Below the pieces are notes generated by a model, which saw only the letters and a program-made list of their open reading frames with translations, did no database searches and was not told the DNA's origin. The position numbers and the translations under genes were made by a program. This document shows, piece after piece, positions 45,088 to 53,753 of a stretch of DNA of 64,000 nucleotides; positions within the stretch are counted from its first letter, which is position 1; each line of letters starts with the position of its first letter. The stretch comes from Streptantibioticus rubrisoli (GTDB lineage Bacteria; Actinomycetota; Actinomycetes; Streptomycetales; Streptomycetaceae): positions 1 to 64,000 of the forward strand of contig NZ_JANFNH010000004.1 of NCBI RefSeq assembly GCF_024436055.1. Reading direction: 5' to 3'.

Positions 45088-45220
45088 CGGCGCCAAAAGG
45101 GGGCCTGACCCGATCCTTCGCCAGCCAGACGCCCTTCGGCCGACCCACTCTAAGCAGTGGGCGGATTGCTCCGTACCGCCAACTCGCTTGCAAACCCTGC
45201 GGGTTGGCCGGATTGCGGTT

Positions 45221-45484
45221 CTACGGATGGCGTTCGATCCGCCAGACCGCGAGGGCGCAGATGCCGCTGCCGATGCCGTAGCAGGCGCCGCGCAGTAGGT
45301 AGGTGGCGGCGTCGGCGCGGCGGGCGCGAGCCCAGCGCCGGACGCGGGAGACGGGAGCGGGCGTGGTGTTGGTGTCCGTGCCCGGCTCCGCGTTCGGCTT
45401 GGTGGTGACGTTCGGCGTCGTGTTCGTGGGGGAGTTGCCGGAAGGCGTGGCCGGGGTGGGGGTGGCGGGCTCACGCTGGGGCAT
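45221..45484 (-). CDS. Hypothetical protein with C-terminal membrane segment
   Basis: The protein has 87 aa from ATG 45484 with AAGGA 8 nt upstream. Residues 1-45 are Pro/Thr/Asn-rich and disordered. The middle is basic (SRVRRWARARRADAATY) and a single weak membrane span follows (LLRGACYGIGSGICALAVW). It may be a C-tail-anchored protein. No family is recognised. It lies downstream of the sigma-factor pair on the same strand, 110 bp after it. Confidence 0.62.
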   Translation of the reverse strand: MPQREPATPTPATPSGNSPTNTTPNVTTKPNAEPGTDTNTTPAPVSRVRRWARARRADAATYLLRGACYGIGSGICALAVWRIERHP

Positions 45485-45594
45485 TGGGACCGTCCTTCGG
45501 TAAGGGTGTCCTGGTGAGGAGCCTGTCGGCGGTCGGTGGCCTGGGAACCGGGGACTGCCAGGCGGGCTCCTTTGCTGTTTGCTGTTTTCGGGGA

Positions 45595-46269
45595 TCAGTG
45601 CTGCAGGCGGTCGGCGATTTCGCGTTCGGGGCGGCAGACCAGGACGCAGTCGGTGTCGTCGCGGGTGGCCAGGCGCTCGACTTCCGCGGTCAGCGCGGGC
45701 TCGCGGGCGGGGGCGGCGGGTCGGTGGCGCCTCAGGAAGAAGCGGCCCATGAACTCCACCATGGCGTCCTCGGCGCCGAGGCTGCTCAGCAGTTGACGGA
45801 GCCAGTGGTCGGCCTCGGCGTTCTCGCCGCGGGCGAGGTGGTGCAGGTGGAGGCAGTAGGCGGCCATGCGGTGGCCTGCCCCGGCGGCGAGCTGCCACCA
45901 GAACTGGGCGCTTTCGGGGTGGTCGGCCTGGTACAGCATGCAGGCGAACACCTGGGCGCCGTCTATGTCGAGGTCCTCCAGCGGGCCGCGGGTCTCGTCG
46001 GGGCCGTCCTCGCCGATGGCGGAGGCCAACTCCTCGACGTGGCTGGCGGCACCGGGCTGGTCGAGCACCGAGCACACGACCGCCGACAACTGGTGCCGGG
46101 CCCGCGAGACGGTCGGCACGTCGTCGTTGGTCTCCCAGGCCCGGCTAGGCGGGGGGACGTATCCGGCGTCTTCGGCGAGATGGCGCAGTGCGGTACCGAC
46201 GTCGATCGGGCGACGCTTGGCCTCCGCCTGCTCGCCGATGTTCGCCAGGAGCTGTTCGATACTGCTCAT
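45595..46269 (-). CDS. Helical-repeat partner of the ECF-like sigma factor
   Basis: The protein has 224 aa from ATG 46269, which overlaps the sigma-factor stop by 4 nt (ATGA). It starts SSIEQLLANIGEQAEAKRRPIDV. From about 90 to 190 it is helical with Sel1/TPR-like units (QFWWQLAAGAGHRMAAYCLHLHHLARG, AEADHWLRQLLSSLGAEDAMVEFMGRFFLRR). No membrane span and no HxxxCxxC zinc anti-sigma motif are visible. Tight coupling to the sigma gene argues that it controls or assists it. Function unknown. Confidence 0.8.
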   Translation of the reverse strand: MSSIEQLLANIGEQAEAKRRPIDVGTALRHLAEDAGYVPPPSRAWETNDDVPTVSRARHQLSAVVCSVLDQPGAASHVEELASAIGEDGPDETRGPLEDLDIDGAQVFACMLYQADHPESAQFWWQLAAGAGHRMAAYCLHLHHLARGENAEADHWLRQLLSSLGAEDAMVEFMGRFFLRRHRPAAPAREPALTAEVERLATRDDTDCVLVCRPEREIADRLQH

Positions 46270-46790
46270 TCGGTGTCCCCTTCCGTCTTCAGAAGCGAGG
46301 GCACCGCCAGTTCCAGGCGCTCCTTGGCCTTGCGGCAGTGGTGACCGACCGTGCTGGCGCTTACGCCCATGTACCAACTGACCTGCTGCACGTCGCACTT
46401 GAGCACGAACCGCAGCACTGCGGCGTCGAACTGCCGCGGAGGCAGCTTGGTCAGCGCCTCGATCACGCCTGCGTCGCCGGGCAGCCTCTTCAGCCTCTTG
46501 CGGAAGGCGCTCAACGCCTCGGATATGACGACCCGTCGGAAGATCGCCCACACCTGCTGCTGCAGATTGCTTTCCTCCAGCAGCGCGTCCCAGTGCCGCA
46601 GGATCTCCAGGAACGCCCGGTGCACCGCGTCCTCGGCGGCCGCGTTGTTGCGCAGCACCACGTAGGCGTAGCGATGGAAGGTCTCCTGGTTGGCCAGGTA
46701 CAGTGCCTCCCAGTCCAAGGGCAGGGGTAGCACGCTGTCCTGAGCCACCGGGGCGCCGCGGTCCTTCGTGGACCTGTCTTCTTCGGTCAT
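46266..46790 (-). CDS. ECF-like sigma factor
   Basis: The protein has 174 aa from ATG 46790 with GAAGAGGA just upstream; ATG 46832 is a poorer alternative. Region 2 is visible as TFHRYAYVVLRNNAAAEDAVHRAFLEILRHW. Region 4 is LTKLPPRQFDAAVLRFVLKCDVQQVSWYMGVSASTVGHHCRKAKERLE, a helix-turn-helix that would read the -35 element. Region 3 is absent, as in ECF factors. Instead of a membrane anti-sigma factor, an overlapping cytosolic helical-repeat protein follows. The trigger is unknown. Confidence 0.88.
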   Translation of the reverse strand: MTEEDRSTKDRGAPVAQDSVLPLPLDWEALYLANQETFHRYAYVVLRNNAAAEDAVHRAFLEILRHWDALLEESNLQQQVWAIFRRVVISEALSAFRKRLKRLPGDAGVIEALTKLPPRQFDAAVLRFVLKCDVQQVSWYMGVSASTVGHHCRKAKERLELAVPSLLKTEGDTE

Positions 46791-47079
46791 GAGTCCTCTT
46801 CGTTGAGGGTTGAAGCGCAGGACGGGCGCCAAGTTCGGTCACGCCGCTCGCTTTTGAGGACTACTCAACCCCGCGGAACGCGCGTACGCGCATCCCCGCC
46901 ATCGCGAGATATGACACCGTGATGATCATTGGCAGCACAACGTGACTGCGTACCATCTGGTAACCCGCAGTGAAGTGCGCTTTCACCGACGGTGACGCAG
47001 CTTGTCCGAACCTTTCGTCAACCCCGTGACGCTAGTCACACCCGAAAGCGGTCGCCGCCCACGTCCGCCGCCACCTTGT

Positions 47080-47304
47080 TCAGGCGGTGTGATGCGGGAG
47101 TTCCCCGGCGGTCGCTGCCCCGAGGCACCGCAGGATGCGGTTGTTGACGTACTCGGGATGCTCGATGGAGGGGCCGTGCCGCGTGTCGGTGACCAGTTCG
47201 ACGTCCACGTTCGGCGTGAGCCGTTGCGCCCGGTCGCGTGTGGGGGAGGCGTGGAGCAGTGGGCTGCGGTCGCCGATCAGCAGCGTCCTCGTCGGCCAGC
47301 GCAC
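47080..47304 (-). pseudogene. Alpha/beta-hydrolase C-terminal remnant
   Basis: The 74 codons read like the last quarter of an alpha/beta hydrolase: TLLIGDRSPLLHASPT is the strand before the acid residue, and TDTRHGPSIEHPEYVNNRIL contains the His-bearing loop near the usual C-terminus. In-frame stops lie upstream (a TGA around 47330) and no catalytic Ser elbow is present, so the gene is truncated. Confidence 0.55.
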
Positions 47305-47595
47305 CGCGGAGGCCCCTTCGGACGTCCCGCGTCACCACATCGACCGCATCTTCACGCCTGAGGCAGACGGCGGACACGGCTAGCGAGGAACTCCCCGTGG
47401 CCGACTCTGGTATGTCTCGGCAGGGGCTGGCACCCCAGCCGCCAAGCGGTAACACTGTTCCATCGGCCGACTCCTGACGCCGGGGGACGTGCCCGCTGGT
47501 TCCCTGCCCCACCGCTGCTCAACGACCAAGATCCGGACCGCGCGCGGACCAACTCCGTTTCGCAGACAGCCGATTCCGTCCGTTGCCGCTGGTCA
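47305..47595. other. Decayed sequence between gene remnants
   Basis: About 290 bp lie between the hydrolase remnant (minus) and the ALDH tail (plus). No intact frame, ribosome site or promoter is convincing. It probably holds further hydrolase and ALDH debris. Confidence 0.4.
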
Positions 47596-47676
47596 GAAGG
47601 GGATGACTCGATGTACCACCATGAGACCGAGGATCCGCTGGTGAGCTACGCCCCGCAGGGGCCCGGGCTGTTCTGA
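47596..47676 (+). pseudogene. Aldehyde dehydrogenase C-terminal remnant
   Basis: The frame EGDDSMYHHETEDPLVSYAP..GLF matches the end of AcoD/ExaC-type aldehyde dehydrogenases, which in the intact gene at 34126-35649 reads [15 protein letters not shown].. and ends GFF. Only about 27 codons are recognisable; the rest of the enzyme is missing. The stop overlaps the DUF779 ATG (TGATG), which preserves the original ALDH-DUF779 coupling. Confidence 0.72.
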
Positions 47677-48086
47677 TGGGTGCGGCCGAGGCGCGCCGGG
47701 TCGGGTGTACCGAGGAGGCGGCGCGGTTGCTGCGCCGCCTCGGGCAGTCGCACGGTCCGTTGATGTTCCACCAGTCGGGCGGCTGCTGCGACGGCAGTTC
47801 GCCGATGTGCTACCCGGCGGGGGAGTTCCTCGTCGGCGACGCCGACGTTCACCTCGGGGACCTCGATGTGCCCGGGATGGATCCGGTGCCGGTCTGGATG
47901 GCGCGGGACCAGTTCGCGTACTGGAGCCATACGTATCTGACGATCGACGTGGTGCCGGGGCGCGGCAGCGGGTTCTCGTTGGAGGCGCCCACCGGCCAGC
48001 GCTTCCTGATCCGGTCACGGCTGTTGACCGACGAGGAGCTCGCAGCGCTGGGCTGGCGGCCTCCGCGAGGGCGGTCCGCGTTGTGA
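47676..48086 (+). CDS. DUF779 family protein
   Basis: The protein has 136 aa; ATG 47676 overlaps the stop of the ALDH remnant by one base. Family marks are HGPLMFHQSGGCCDGSSPMCYPAGEF near residue 26, with paired Cys that could bind a metal, then VWMARDQFAYWSHTYLTIDVVPGRG and FSLEAPTGQRFLIRSRLLTDEE. DUF779 genes usually follow an aldehyde dehydrogenase; here the upstream enzyme has been lost down to its tail. Whether it is still expressed is unclear, as its promoter probably lay upstream of the lost gene. Confidence 0.92.
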   Translation: MGAAEARRVGCTEEAARLLRRLGQSHGPLMFHQSGGCCDGSSPMCYPAGEFLVGDADVHLGDLDVPGMDPVPVWMARDQFAYWSHTYLTIDVVPGRGSGFSLEAPTGQRFLIRSRLLTDEELAALGWRPPRGRSAL

Positions 48087-48405
48087 ACACGTGAACAGCA
48101 AGAGGGTGATGTGGAGGAATAGTGGGTTCCGTTCTGGCTATTCCGCTTGCCGTTACGCATTAACCCCGCAGGCGGTTCCGCAATTGCCCGACCGGCACTC
48201 TGGACAGTCTTCCTGATAATCAGGATGGTCGGTGCACGGATGATTTCCGGCGGGCGTGGCGGCGTATTTCGCGGAGGCGGGATCGGCCCAGTGCGCGGGT
48301 GATCGGGGCGGCAAACGCCGCGGCCCGCACTGTGACAGAAGCGTGACGATGGCGCCGGGTCCCTCCCCTCGGCGGCGGCCGCCGAGCGGTCGTACGGTGG
48401 CGGAC
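48087..48405. other. Low-GC intergenic region
   Basis: This 319-bp stretch is clearly lower in GC at 48110-48290 than the rest of the window. It holds the doubtful Cys-rich frame on the minus strand and the upstream region of the I78-like gene. No promoter is clear. Confidence 0.45.
48153..48314 (-). CDS. Doubtful small Cys-rich ORF
   Basis: A 53-codon frame (TTG 48314; no ribosome site) ends in HPCTDHPDYQEDCPECRSG and CGTAC, with five Cys and two His spaced like a zinc knuckle. Third-position GC is low. It may be a real short protein or a chance frame. Confidence 0.25.
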   Translation of the reverse strand: MPPRSPAHWADPASAKYAATPAGNHPCTDHPDYQEDCPECRSGNCGTACGVNA

Positions 48406-48630
48406 ATGGCACCCTCTGCACCCTCACCGACCCCCGGTCCGGTACCGGAGGACAACATCGAGCGCTACGTCGGCATGACCCCGCGGGAGGCCGAGCGGAC
48501 CGCCGTCCGGCACGGCTGGACGACGGTGCGGGCGCTGCCGCCGGACGCGGTGATCACCCTGGAGTACCTCGCCGGGCGGCTGAACCTCACCGTCCAGGAC
48601 GGCGTGGTCACCCGCTGCTGGGCGGGCTGA
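48406..48630 (+). CDS. I78-type peptidase inhibitor-like protein
   Basis: The protein has 74 aa from ATG 48406; the ribosome site is weak. After a Pro/Ser lead it has the I78 inhibitor pattern: YVGMTPREAERTAVRHGWTTVRALP, then ITLEYLAGRLNLTVQDGVVTRC. I78 proteins are compact inhibitors of serine peptidases. This copy has no signal peptide, so it would act inside the cell, unlike the secreted S1 proteases nearby. A strong hairpin follows. Confidence 0.85.
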   Translation: MAPSAPSPTPGPVPEDNIERYVGMTPREAERTAVRHGWTTVRALPPDAVITLEYLAGRLNLTVQDGVVTRCWAG

Positions 48631-48642
48631 GCGCGGACGCGC

Positions 48643-48690
48643 CGACGGCCCGCGGGGGGAGTTGTGCGTACCGCTCCCCGCGGGCCGTCG
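48643..48690. terminator. Bidirectional terminator
   Basis: A perfect 15-bp stem (48643-48657 with 48676-48690) has an 18-nt loop. It lies between the I78-like gene and the end of the convergent PAP2 gene (48722). Confidence 0.88.
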
Positions 48691-48721
48691 ACGGTTTCTG
48701 GTGTGTTGTACGGGTTCCGGC

Positions 48722-49741
48722 TCAACCTCGGTGCCCGGTCGGGCGGGCCGGCCGCTCGGCGTGCGGTGGGCGGCGGTTGCCGGGCGCCGGGACCGCCGCG
48801 CGGTCGTGGCGCGCGGTGTGGCCGCGCAGGCCGTGGTGTGCGGCTCGGGCGGTCGCGGTGGCCGTGGTGGCCGCGGTGGGGCGGGCGGGGGCGCCCGCGC
48901 CGACCGGCTGGAGCAGCGGGGCGTCGTCCGCGGCACCGCGCGGGGGGATGACGCCGGAGCGGGCGGCGATCGGCGAGACGGTGACCGGCGTCGGCAGCCA
49001 ACGGGAGCGCAGCTGCGCCCACTTCACCAGCAGCCACTGCTCGGCGCGGCCGATCACCGGCTCGCACCACGGCAGCGCCAGCAGCACCAGCAGTCCCGCG
49101 CACCAGCCGCTGAGCACATCGCTGACCCAGTGCGTACCGAGATAGATCGTGGTCATGCCCACGGCCAGCGAGAGCACCGCGCTGACCACCGACAGCACCC
49201 GCCTGGCCCGTGGCGTGGTGGCCAGATACGCGAGGATCCCCCAGGTCACCACCGCGTTGGCGGTGTGCCCCGAGGGGAATATGTCGCCGCCCCCGAAGAG
49301 TTCGGCGGAGCCGATCGTGGTGGCGTAGTGCGGGCCGAGCCTGCCAAGTCCGTACTTGACCGCGCCCACCGTGATGTTGAGCAGCAGCAGCGCGGTGCCG
49401 AGCACCAGCAGTGGGCGCAGCGAGCGCTGCTTCCAGGTGCGCCAGCTCAGCCAGGCCGCGACCATCACCGCCGTCGGACCGCGCTGTCCGAGGACCACGA
49501 AGTAGTCCAGGAACGCGTGGAACTGCGGCCACTGCTTGTACGGCCGGAACAGCATCACCTGCCAGTCCAGTCGCACCAACTGGGACGTGCCGAGCACGGC
49601 CGCGACTATGGCCGCGTAGGCCACCGTGGTGGTGCCGAACAGCACCCGGCGTGTTCGGCTCATCCCTGGGACCTCGTGGTCGCTCGGCGGCTCCGGCTCT
49701 AGCCGTCGCGCCGAGTCGGCGAGGATTCGGTCAGTACGCAC
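48722..49741 (-). CDS. PAP2 superfamily membrane phosphatase
   Basis: The protein has 339 aa from GTG 49741 (VRTDRILADSARRLEPEPPSDHEVP), which matches the N-terminus I recall in streptomycetes; ATG 49663 (SRTRRVLFG) is an alternative. About six membrane spans are present. The PAP2 motifs are KYGLGRLGP, IFPSGHTANAVVTW and YLGTHWVSDVLSGW. It probably dephosphorylates a lipid or isoprenyl phosphate at the membrane. The last 75 or so residues are low complexity (Ala/Arg/Pro/His). There is no ribosome site; a TGTAAC 9-14 nt before the GTG could be the -10 of a near-leaderless message. Confidence 0.9.
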   Translation of the reverse strand: MRTDRILADSARRLEPEPPSDHEVPGMSRTRRVLFGTTTVAYAAIVAAVLGTSQLVRLDWQVMLFRPYKQWPQFHAFLDYFVVLGQRGPTAVMVAAWLSWRTWKQRSLRPLLVLGTALLLLNITVGAVKYGLGRLGPHYATTIGSAELFGGGDIFPSGHTANAVVTWGILAYLATTPRARRVLSVVSAVLSLAVGMTTIYLGTHWVSDVLSGWCAGLLVLLALPWCEPVIGRAEQWLLVKWAQLRSRWLPTPVTVSPIAARSGVIPPRGAADDAPLLQPVGAGAPARPTAATTATATARAAHHGLRGHTARHDRAAVPAPGNRRPPHAERPARPTGHRG

Positions 49742-50278
49742 ACAATCGACGTTACAGCGTGTGACGGCTGTGTTTGGTCGAACGGACCTTTTTGTGATGA
49801 CGATGTGATGTGGCAACAGTCACGCGATGTCGGGCAGCTCACATTTTTCCACTTGTTCTGAGCGTGGTTGAGCGGTGGCGCCGCAGCGGTGTTCCGCATT
49901 TACGCCGGTTATTTTCCGGTGGATTCCCGGGAATTGGTCCGGCCGGTTTTCCCGGTCCGGGTGAAATCTGACACATCGTCAGCTTCGGTCGCCGGTCGCG
50001 TTCCGTTTCAAGATCCTTAACCTTGGAAGGCCAACGCCGGGTCAACGCACGGGGACGCCGGAGCGACTCCTGGTGTGACCAAGGCCACCTTGTCGCTACC
50101 CCGTCGGCGCTGGCCGGAAGCCGATGGTCGTCCCGGGAGGGCGACCGACACCTGCGGCCGGGCCGCCCCACTCGCGTAACCTGGCGGCTCACCCGCCCCA
50201 TTTCGCCGGGTACCGCGGCCAACGGGCGCGGAAGGCGGCGCACGCGGGGCATGAGCGGACACCAGTGGAGGTGCATGG
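49742..50278. other. Divergent intergenic region, PAP2 / MFS
   Basis: This 537-bp region has no convincing gene. The left part (49742-49990) is low in GC and should hold both promoters. A GTGATGACGATGTGATGTGG stretch near 49794 has internal repeats. No regulator gene is adjacent to the MFS exporter. Confidence 0.45.
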
Positions 50279-51919
50279 ATGACGGGGACGACCACGGTCG
50301 GCACCCCGACGACGCCCACCGTTCCGCGCGCCAGACGGTCTCGCCCGGACCGCGGCGGAGCGACCGGCCCCGCCAACCGCTGGACGATCCTGGCCGTGCT
50401 CTGCGTCAGCCTGCTGCTCGTGGCGCTGGACGCGACCGTGCTGCACGTCGCGGTCCCCGCGCTCACCGAGGACCTGCACCCCAGCGCGATAGCGCTGCTG
50501 TGGATCGTCGACGCCTATCCGCTCGCCGCCGCCTCCCTGCTCATCCTGTTCGGCACCCTCGGTGACCGCGTCGGCCGACGCCGGGTGCTGCTGCTGGGGT
50601 ACGGGCTGTTCGCCGCCGCCTCCGCGGTCGCGGCACTGGCCAGCACGCCGGCCGTACTGATCGCGGCCCGCGCGCTGCTCGGCGTCGGCGGCGCCATGAT
50701 CATGCCCGCCACGCTGTCGGTCCTGCGGCAGGTCTTCCCCGACCGCCGGGAACGCGCGCTCGCCATCGGGCTGTGGAGCGCCGTCGCCGCGGTCGGCGCG
50801 GCGGTCGGACCGGTGCTCGGCGGCTTTCTGGTGGAGCGCTTCTGGTGGGGTTCGGTCTTCCTGGTCAACATCCCGCTGCTGGCGGTGGTCTGGCCGGTCG
50901 CCCGACGGCTGCTGCCGGAGTCCACCGGCGCGCACGACGGGCCGTGGGACGTGCTCGGCGCCGCTATGGCGGCGCTGGGCATCCTCGGGGTGATCCTCGG
51001 CGTCAAGCGGCTCGGCGGCGGTGGCGCGCCGTACCAGCCGGTGGTGCTCGTTCCGCTGCTGGTGGGGGCGGCGCTGCTGTGGCTGTTCGTACGACGGCAG
51101 CGCGGGCTGCGGCACCCGCTGGTGGACATGCGGATGTTCGCCAGGCCCGCGTTCAGCACCTCGGTCGGCTGCATCGTGCTGGCCATGCTGGCGCTGGTCG
51201 GCCTTGAGCTGATCGCCGTCCAGTACCTCCAACTCGTCCTGGGCCTGGCCCCGTTGGCGACCGGACTGCGGCTGCTGCCGCTCACCCTCGCCGCGATGGC
51301 CGCCGGGCTCACCGGATCGCGGATGCTGCACCGGCTCGGTCCGCGGCACATGGTCTGCCTCGGCTTCGTGCTCACCGCCTGCGCCGTGCTGGCGCTGACC
51401 GCGATGGGCCAGCACGACCGCCCCTGGCTGCTCACCACCGCCTTCGTCGCCCTCGGCTTCGGACTGGAGACCACGCTGTTCGGGGCGTACGAGTCGATGC
51501 TCAGCGACGCCCCCGCCGCCCAGGCGGGTGGCGCCGCGGCGATCGGCGAGACCTCCTACCAACTCGGCGCCGGAATCGGCATCGCGCTGCTCGGCAGCGT
51601 GATGAACGCCGGGTACGCACCCGGGGTCAGCAAAGTCGCCGGTGTCCCGGCCGCCGCCAGCGCTCAGGCGGCGCACTCGCTCGGCGAGGCGTACGAGGTG
51701 GCCGACCGGATCGGCGGCGGCACCGGCGAGGCGCTGCGCACCGCCGCCCGCGGCTCCTTCGTGCACGGACTGCACCTCACCCTGTCCGCCAGCGCCGCGC
51801 TGCTGCTGCTCGGCGCGCTCGCCGCGCTCCGCCTGCCGCGCACCGCCGAGCCGACGGCACGCGACCAGGCCGAGGGCGACGACCTTGAGGGTCTTTACGA
51901 CGAGCGGACGCGGCCGTAG
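50279..51919 (+). CDS. MFS transporter, DHA2 (14-span) drug exporter type
   Basis: The protein has 546 aa; GGAGG (50267-50271) is 7 nt before ATG 50279. About 14 hydrophobic segments are present. Motif A is GDRVGRRRVLLLGY between spans 2 and 3, motif C is GAAVGPVLGGFLVE in span 5, and WIVDAYPLAAASLLIL opens the family's second span. The SmvA/methyl-viologen-type DHA2 family pumps out cationic drugs by proton antiport. Basic N-terminal 35 residues are extra. The substrate is unknown; it runs in the same direction as the acyl-CoA dehydrogenase gene, 62 bp upstream of it. Confidence 0.93.
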   Translation: MTGTTTVGTPTTPTVPRARRSRPDRGGATGPANRWTILAVLCVSLLLVALDATVLHVAVPALTEDLHPSAIALLWIVDAYPLAAASLLILFGTLGDRVGRRRVLLLGYGLFAAASAVAALASTPAVLIAARALLGVGGAMIMPATLSVLRQVFPDRRERALAIGLWSAVAAVGAAVGPVLGGFLVERFWWGSVFLVNIPLLAVVWPVARRLLPESTGAHDGPWDVLGAAMAALGILGVILGVKRLGGGGAPYQPVVLVPLLVGAALLWLFVRRQRGLRHPLVDMRMFARPAFSTSVGCIVLAMLALVGLELIAVQYLQLVLGLAPLATGLRLLPLTLAAMAAGLTGSRMLHRLGPRHMVCLGFVLTACAVLALTAMGQHDRPWLLTTAFVALGFGLETTLFGAYESMLSDAPAAQAGGAAAIGETSYQLGAGIGIALLGSVMNAGYAPGVSKVAGVPAAASAQAAHSLGEAYEVADRIGGGTGEALRTAARGSFVHGLHLTLSASAALLLLGALAALRLPRTAEPTARDQAEGDDLEGLYDERTRP

Positions 51920-51981
51920 CGTCAGCGGCGACCAGGAAAGATCGATCAGCGACGATCGACCGTCCGCACGAGGAGCCGTCC

Positions 51982-53163
51982 ATGAGCAGCGCGCCGCCGT
52001 TCGAGCCGTCCGATCCGCTCGGCCTCGACGACCTGCTGAGCGACGAGGACCGCGCGGTGCGGGACACGGTGCGCCGCTGGACCGCCGACCGGGTGCTGCC
52101 GGACATCGCCGAGTGGTACGAGCGCGGTGAACTGCCCGGCATCCGCGAGTTGGCCCGCGAACTCGGCGCCATCGGCGCGCTCGGGATGTCCCTGGACGGG
52201 TACGGCTGTGCCGGGGCCAGCGCCGTCCAGTACGGGCTGGCCTGCCTGGAGTTGGAGGCCGCCGACTCCGGGATCCGCTCGCTGGTCTCGGTTCAGGGCT
52301 CGCTGGCGATGTACGCGATCCACCGCTACGGCTCGGAGGCGCAAAAGCAGCAGTGGCTGCCGCGGATGGCCGCCGGAGAGGTGATCGGCTGCTTCGGCCT
52401 GACCGAACCCGACCACGGCTCCGACCCGGCCGGGATGACCAGCTACGCCAAGCGGGACGGCACCGACTGGGTGCTCACCGGACGCAAGATGTGGATCACC
52501 AACGGTTCGGTGGCTGGGGTGGCGGTGGTCTGGGCCCGTACCGACGAGGGCGTCCGCGGCTTCGTCGTCCCCACCGACGCCCCCGGGTTCTCGGCCCCGG
52601 AGATCAGGCACAAGTGGAGCCTGCGTGCCTCGGTCACCAGCGAACTCGTGCTGGACGACGTGCGGTTGCCCGCCGACGCGGTACTGCCCGAGGTCACCGG
52701 GCTGCGCGGTCCGCTGAGCTGTCTGAGCCACGCCCGGTACGGCATCGTCTGGGGTTCGATGGGCGCGGCCCGCAGTTGCTTCGAGGCGGCGCTGGACTAC
52801 GCCAAGAGCCGGGAGCAGTTCGGTCGGCCGATCGGCGCCTTCCAGCTCACCCAGGCCAAGCTCGCCGACATGGCCGTCGAACTGCACAAGGGCATCCTGC
52901 TCGCGCACCACCTGGGGCGCCGGATGGACGCCGGGCGGCTGCGCCCGGAACAGGTCAGCTTCGGCAAGCTCAACAACGTGCGCGAGGCGATCGAGATCTG
53001 CCGGACGGCTCGCACGATCCTCGGTGCGAACGGAATTTCGCTGGAGTACCCCGTGATGCGGCATGCGACGAACCTGGAGAGCGTCCTGACGTACGAGGGC
53101 ACGGTCGAAATGCACCAACTGGTCCTGGGCAAGGCTCTGACCGGCCTGGACGCGTTCCGCTGA
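51982..53163 (+). CDS. Acyl-CoA dehydrogenase (glutaryl-CoA dehydrogenase-like)
   Basis: The protein has 393 aa; GAGGAGC precedes ATG 51982. It is an FAD enzyme of the acyl-CoA dehydrogenase fold: CFGLTEPDHGSDPAGM and KMWITNGSVAGVAVVWAR are the flavin/substrate motifs, RFG-type contacts lie in SREQFGRPIGAFQLTQ, and the catalytic Glu lies in TYEGTVEMHQLVLG. The TYEGT context and overall pattern resemble glutaryl-CoA dehydrogenase, including a substrate-side Arg candidate. The exact acyl substrate is not certain. Confidence 0.94.
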   Translation: MSSAPPFEPSDPLGLDDLLSDEDRAVRDTVRRWTADRVLPDIAEWYERGELPGIRELARELGAIGALGMSLDGYGCAGASAVQYGLACLELEAADSGIRSLVSVQGSLAMYAIHRYGSEAQKQQWLPRMAAGEVIGCFGLTEPDHGSDPAGMTSYAKRDGTDWVLTGRKMWITNGSVAGVAVVWARTDEGVRGFVVPTDAPGFSAPEIRHKWSLRASVTSELVLDDVRLPADAVLPEVTGLRGPLSCLSHARYGIVWGSMGAARSCFEAALDYAKSREQFGRPIGAFQLTQAKLADMAVELHKGILLAHHLGRRMDAGRLRPEQVSFGKLNNVREAIEICRTARTILGANGISLEYPVMRHATNLESVLTYEGTVEMHQLVLGKALTGLDAFR

Positions 53164-53282
53164 GCCCGCGGGGGTGAATCCTCAACCGCCGCGAGGCGGT
53201 CGCCCGACGGCGGGGACCGGCGGTGTGAACCGGCCGCTACCCGCTGTGGGCACAGGGGCACGGGCCCTTGGACCGGACCCGT

Positions 53283-53309
53283 TGGGGGCAGGCCCCCGGC
53301 CTGCCCCCA
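53283..53309. terminator. Perfect hairpin at the end of the SepF-like gene
   Basis: A perfect 12-bp stem (53283-53294 with 53298-53309) has a CCC loop and abuts the stop of the minus-strand SepF-like gene. It lies between convergent genes. Confidence 0.85.
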
Positions 53310-53753
53310 TCAGCTCTGGTTGAAGAAGCCGTCCGAGGCACGGCCGCCCGACGCTCCGTCGACCACCGTGTAGTCGGCGGGCGTCAACAGGAACACCCGG
53401 TTCGCCACCCGCTCGATGGAGCCGCGCAGCCCGAAGGTCAGCCCCGCCGCGAAGTCCACCACCCGCTTGGCGTCGGCCGCGTCCATGGCCGTGAGGTTGA
53501 CGATCACCGGCACGCCGTCCCGGAACAGCTCCCCGATGCCGCGCGCGTCCCGGAAGCCGTCCGGGGTCACCGTGGCGATCCGCTGGCCCTGCTCCTCGGC
53601 GCTGACCGCGGCGACCCGCACCCGTGGGTCGGTGACCCATTCGCTGGACTCGGGTCCTTCCGTGTAGTCCGTGTACTCCTCGTCGTAGTAGCGCTCGTCG
53701 TCGCCTTCGTCGACGAGTCCAAGCCATGCGCTGGCCTTCCGCACCGAACCCAT
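53310..53753 (-). CDS. sflA: SepF-like cell division protein (SflA type)
   Basis: The protein has 147 aa; GGAGG is 6 nt before ATG 53753. It starts [12 protein letters not shown], a SepF-like amphipathic membrane-targeting helix, then an acidic Tyr-rich linker. The folded domain has [46 protein letters not shown], the SepF core that polymerises and contacts FtsZ. Streptomycetes carry SepF plus two SepF-like proteins, SflA and SflB; the lack of the ftsZ/ylm context and the position suggest SflA. The symbol is from synteny memory, not a search. Confidence 0.9.
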   Translation of the reverse strand: MGSVRKASAWLGLVDEGDDERYYDEEYTDYTEGPESSEWVTDPRVRVAAVSAEEQGQRIATVTPDGFRDARGIGELFRDGVPVIVNLTAMDAADAKRVVDFAAGLTFGLRGSIERVANRVFLLTPADYTVVDGASGGRASDGFFNQS

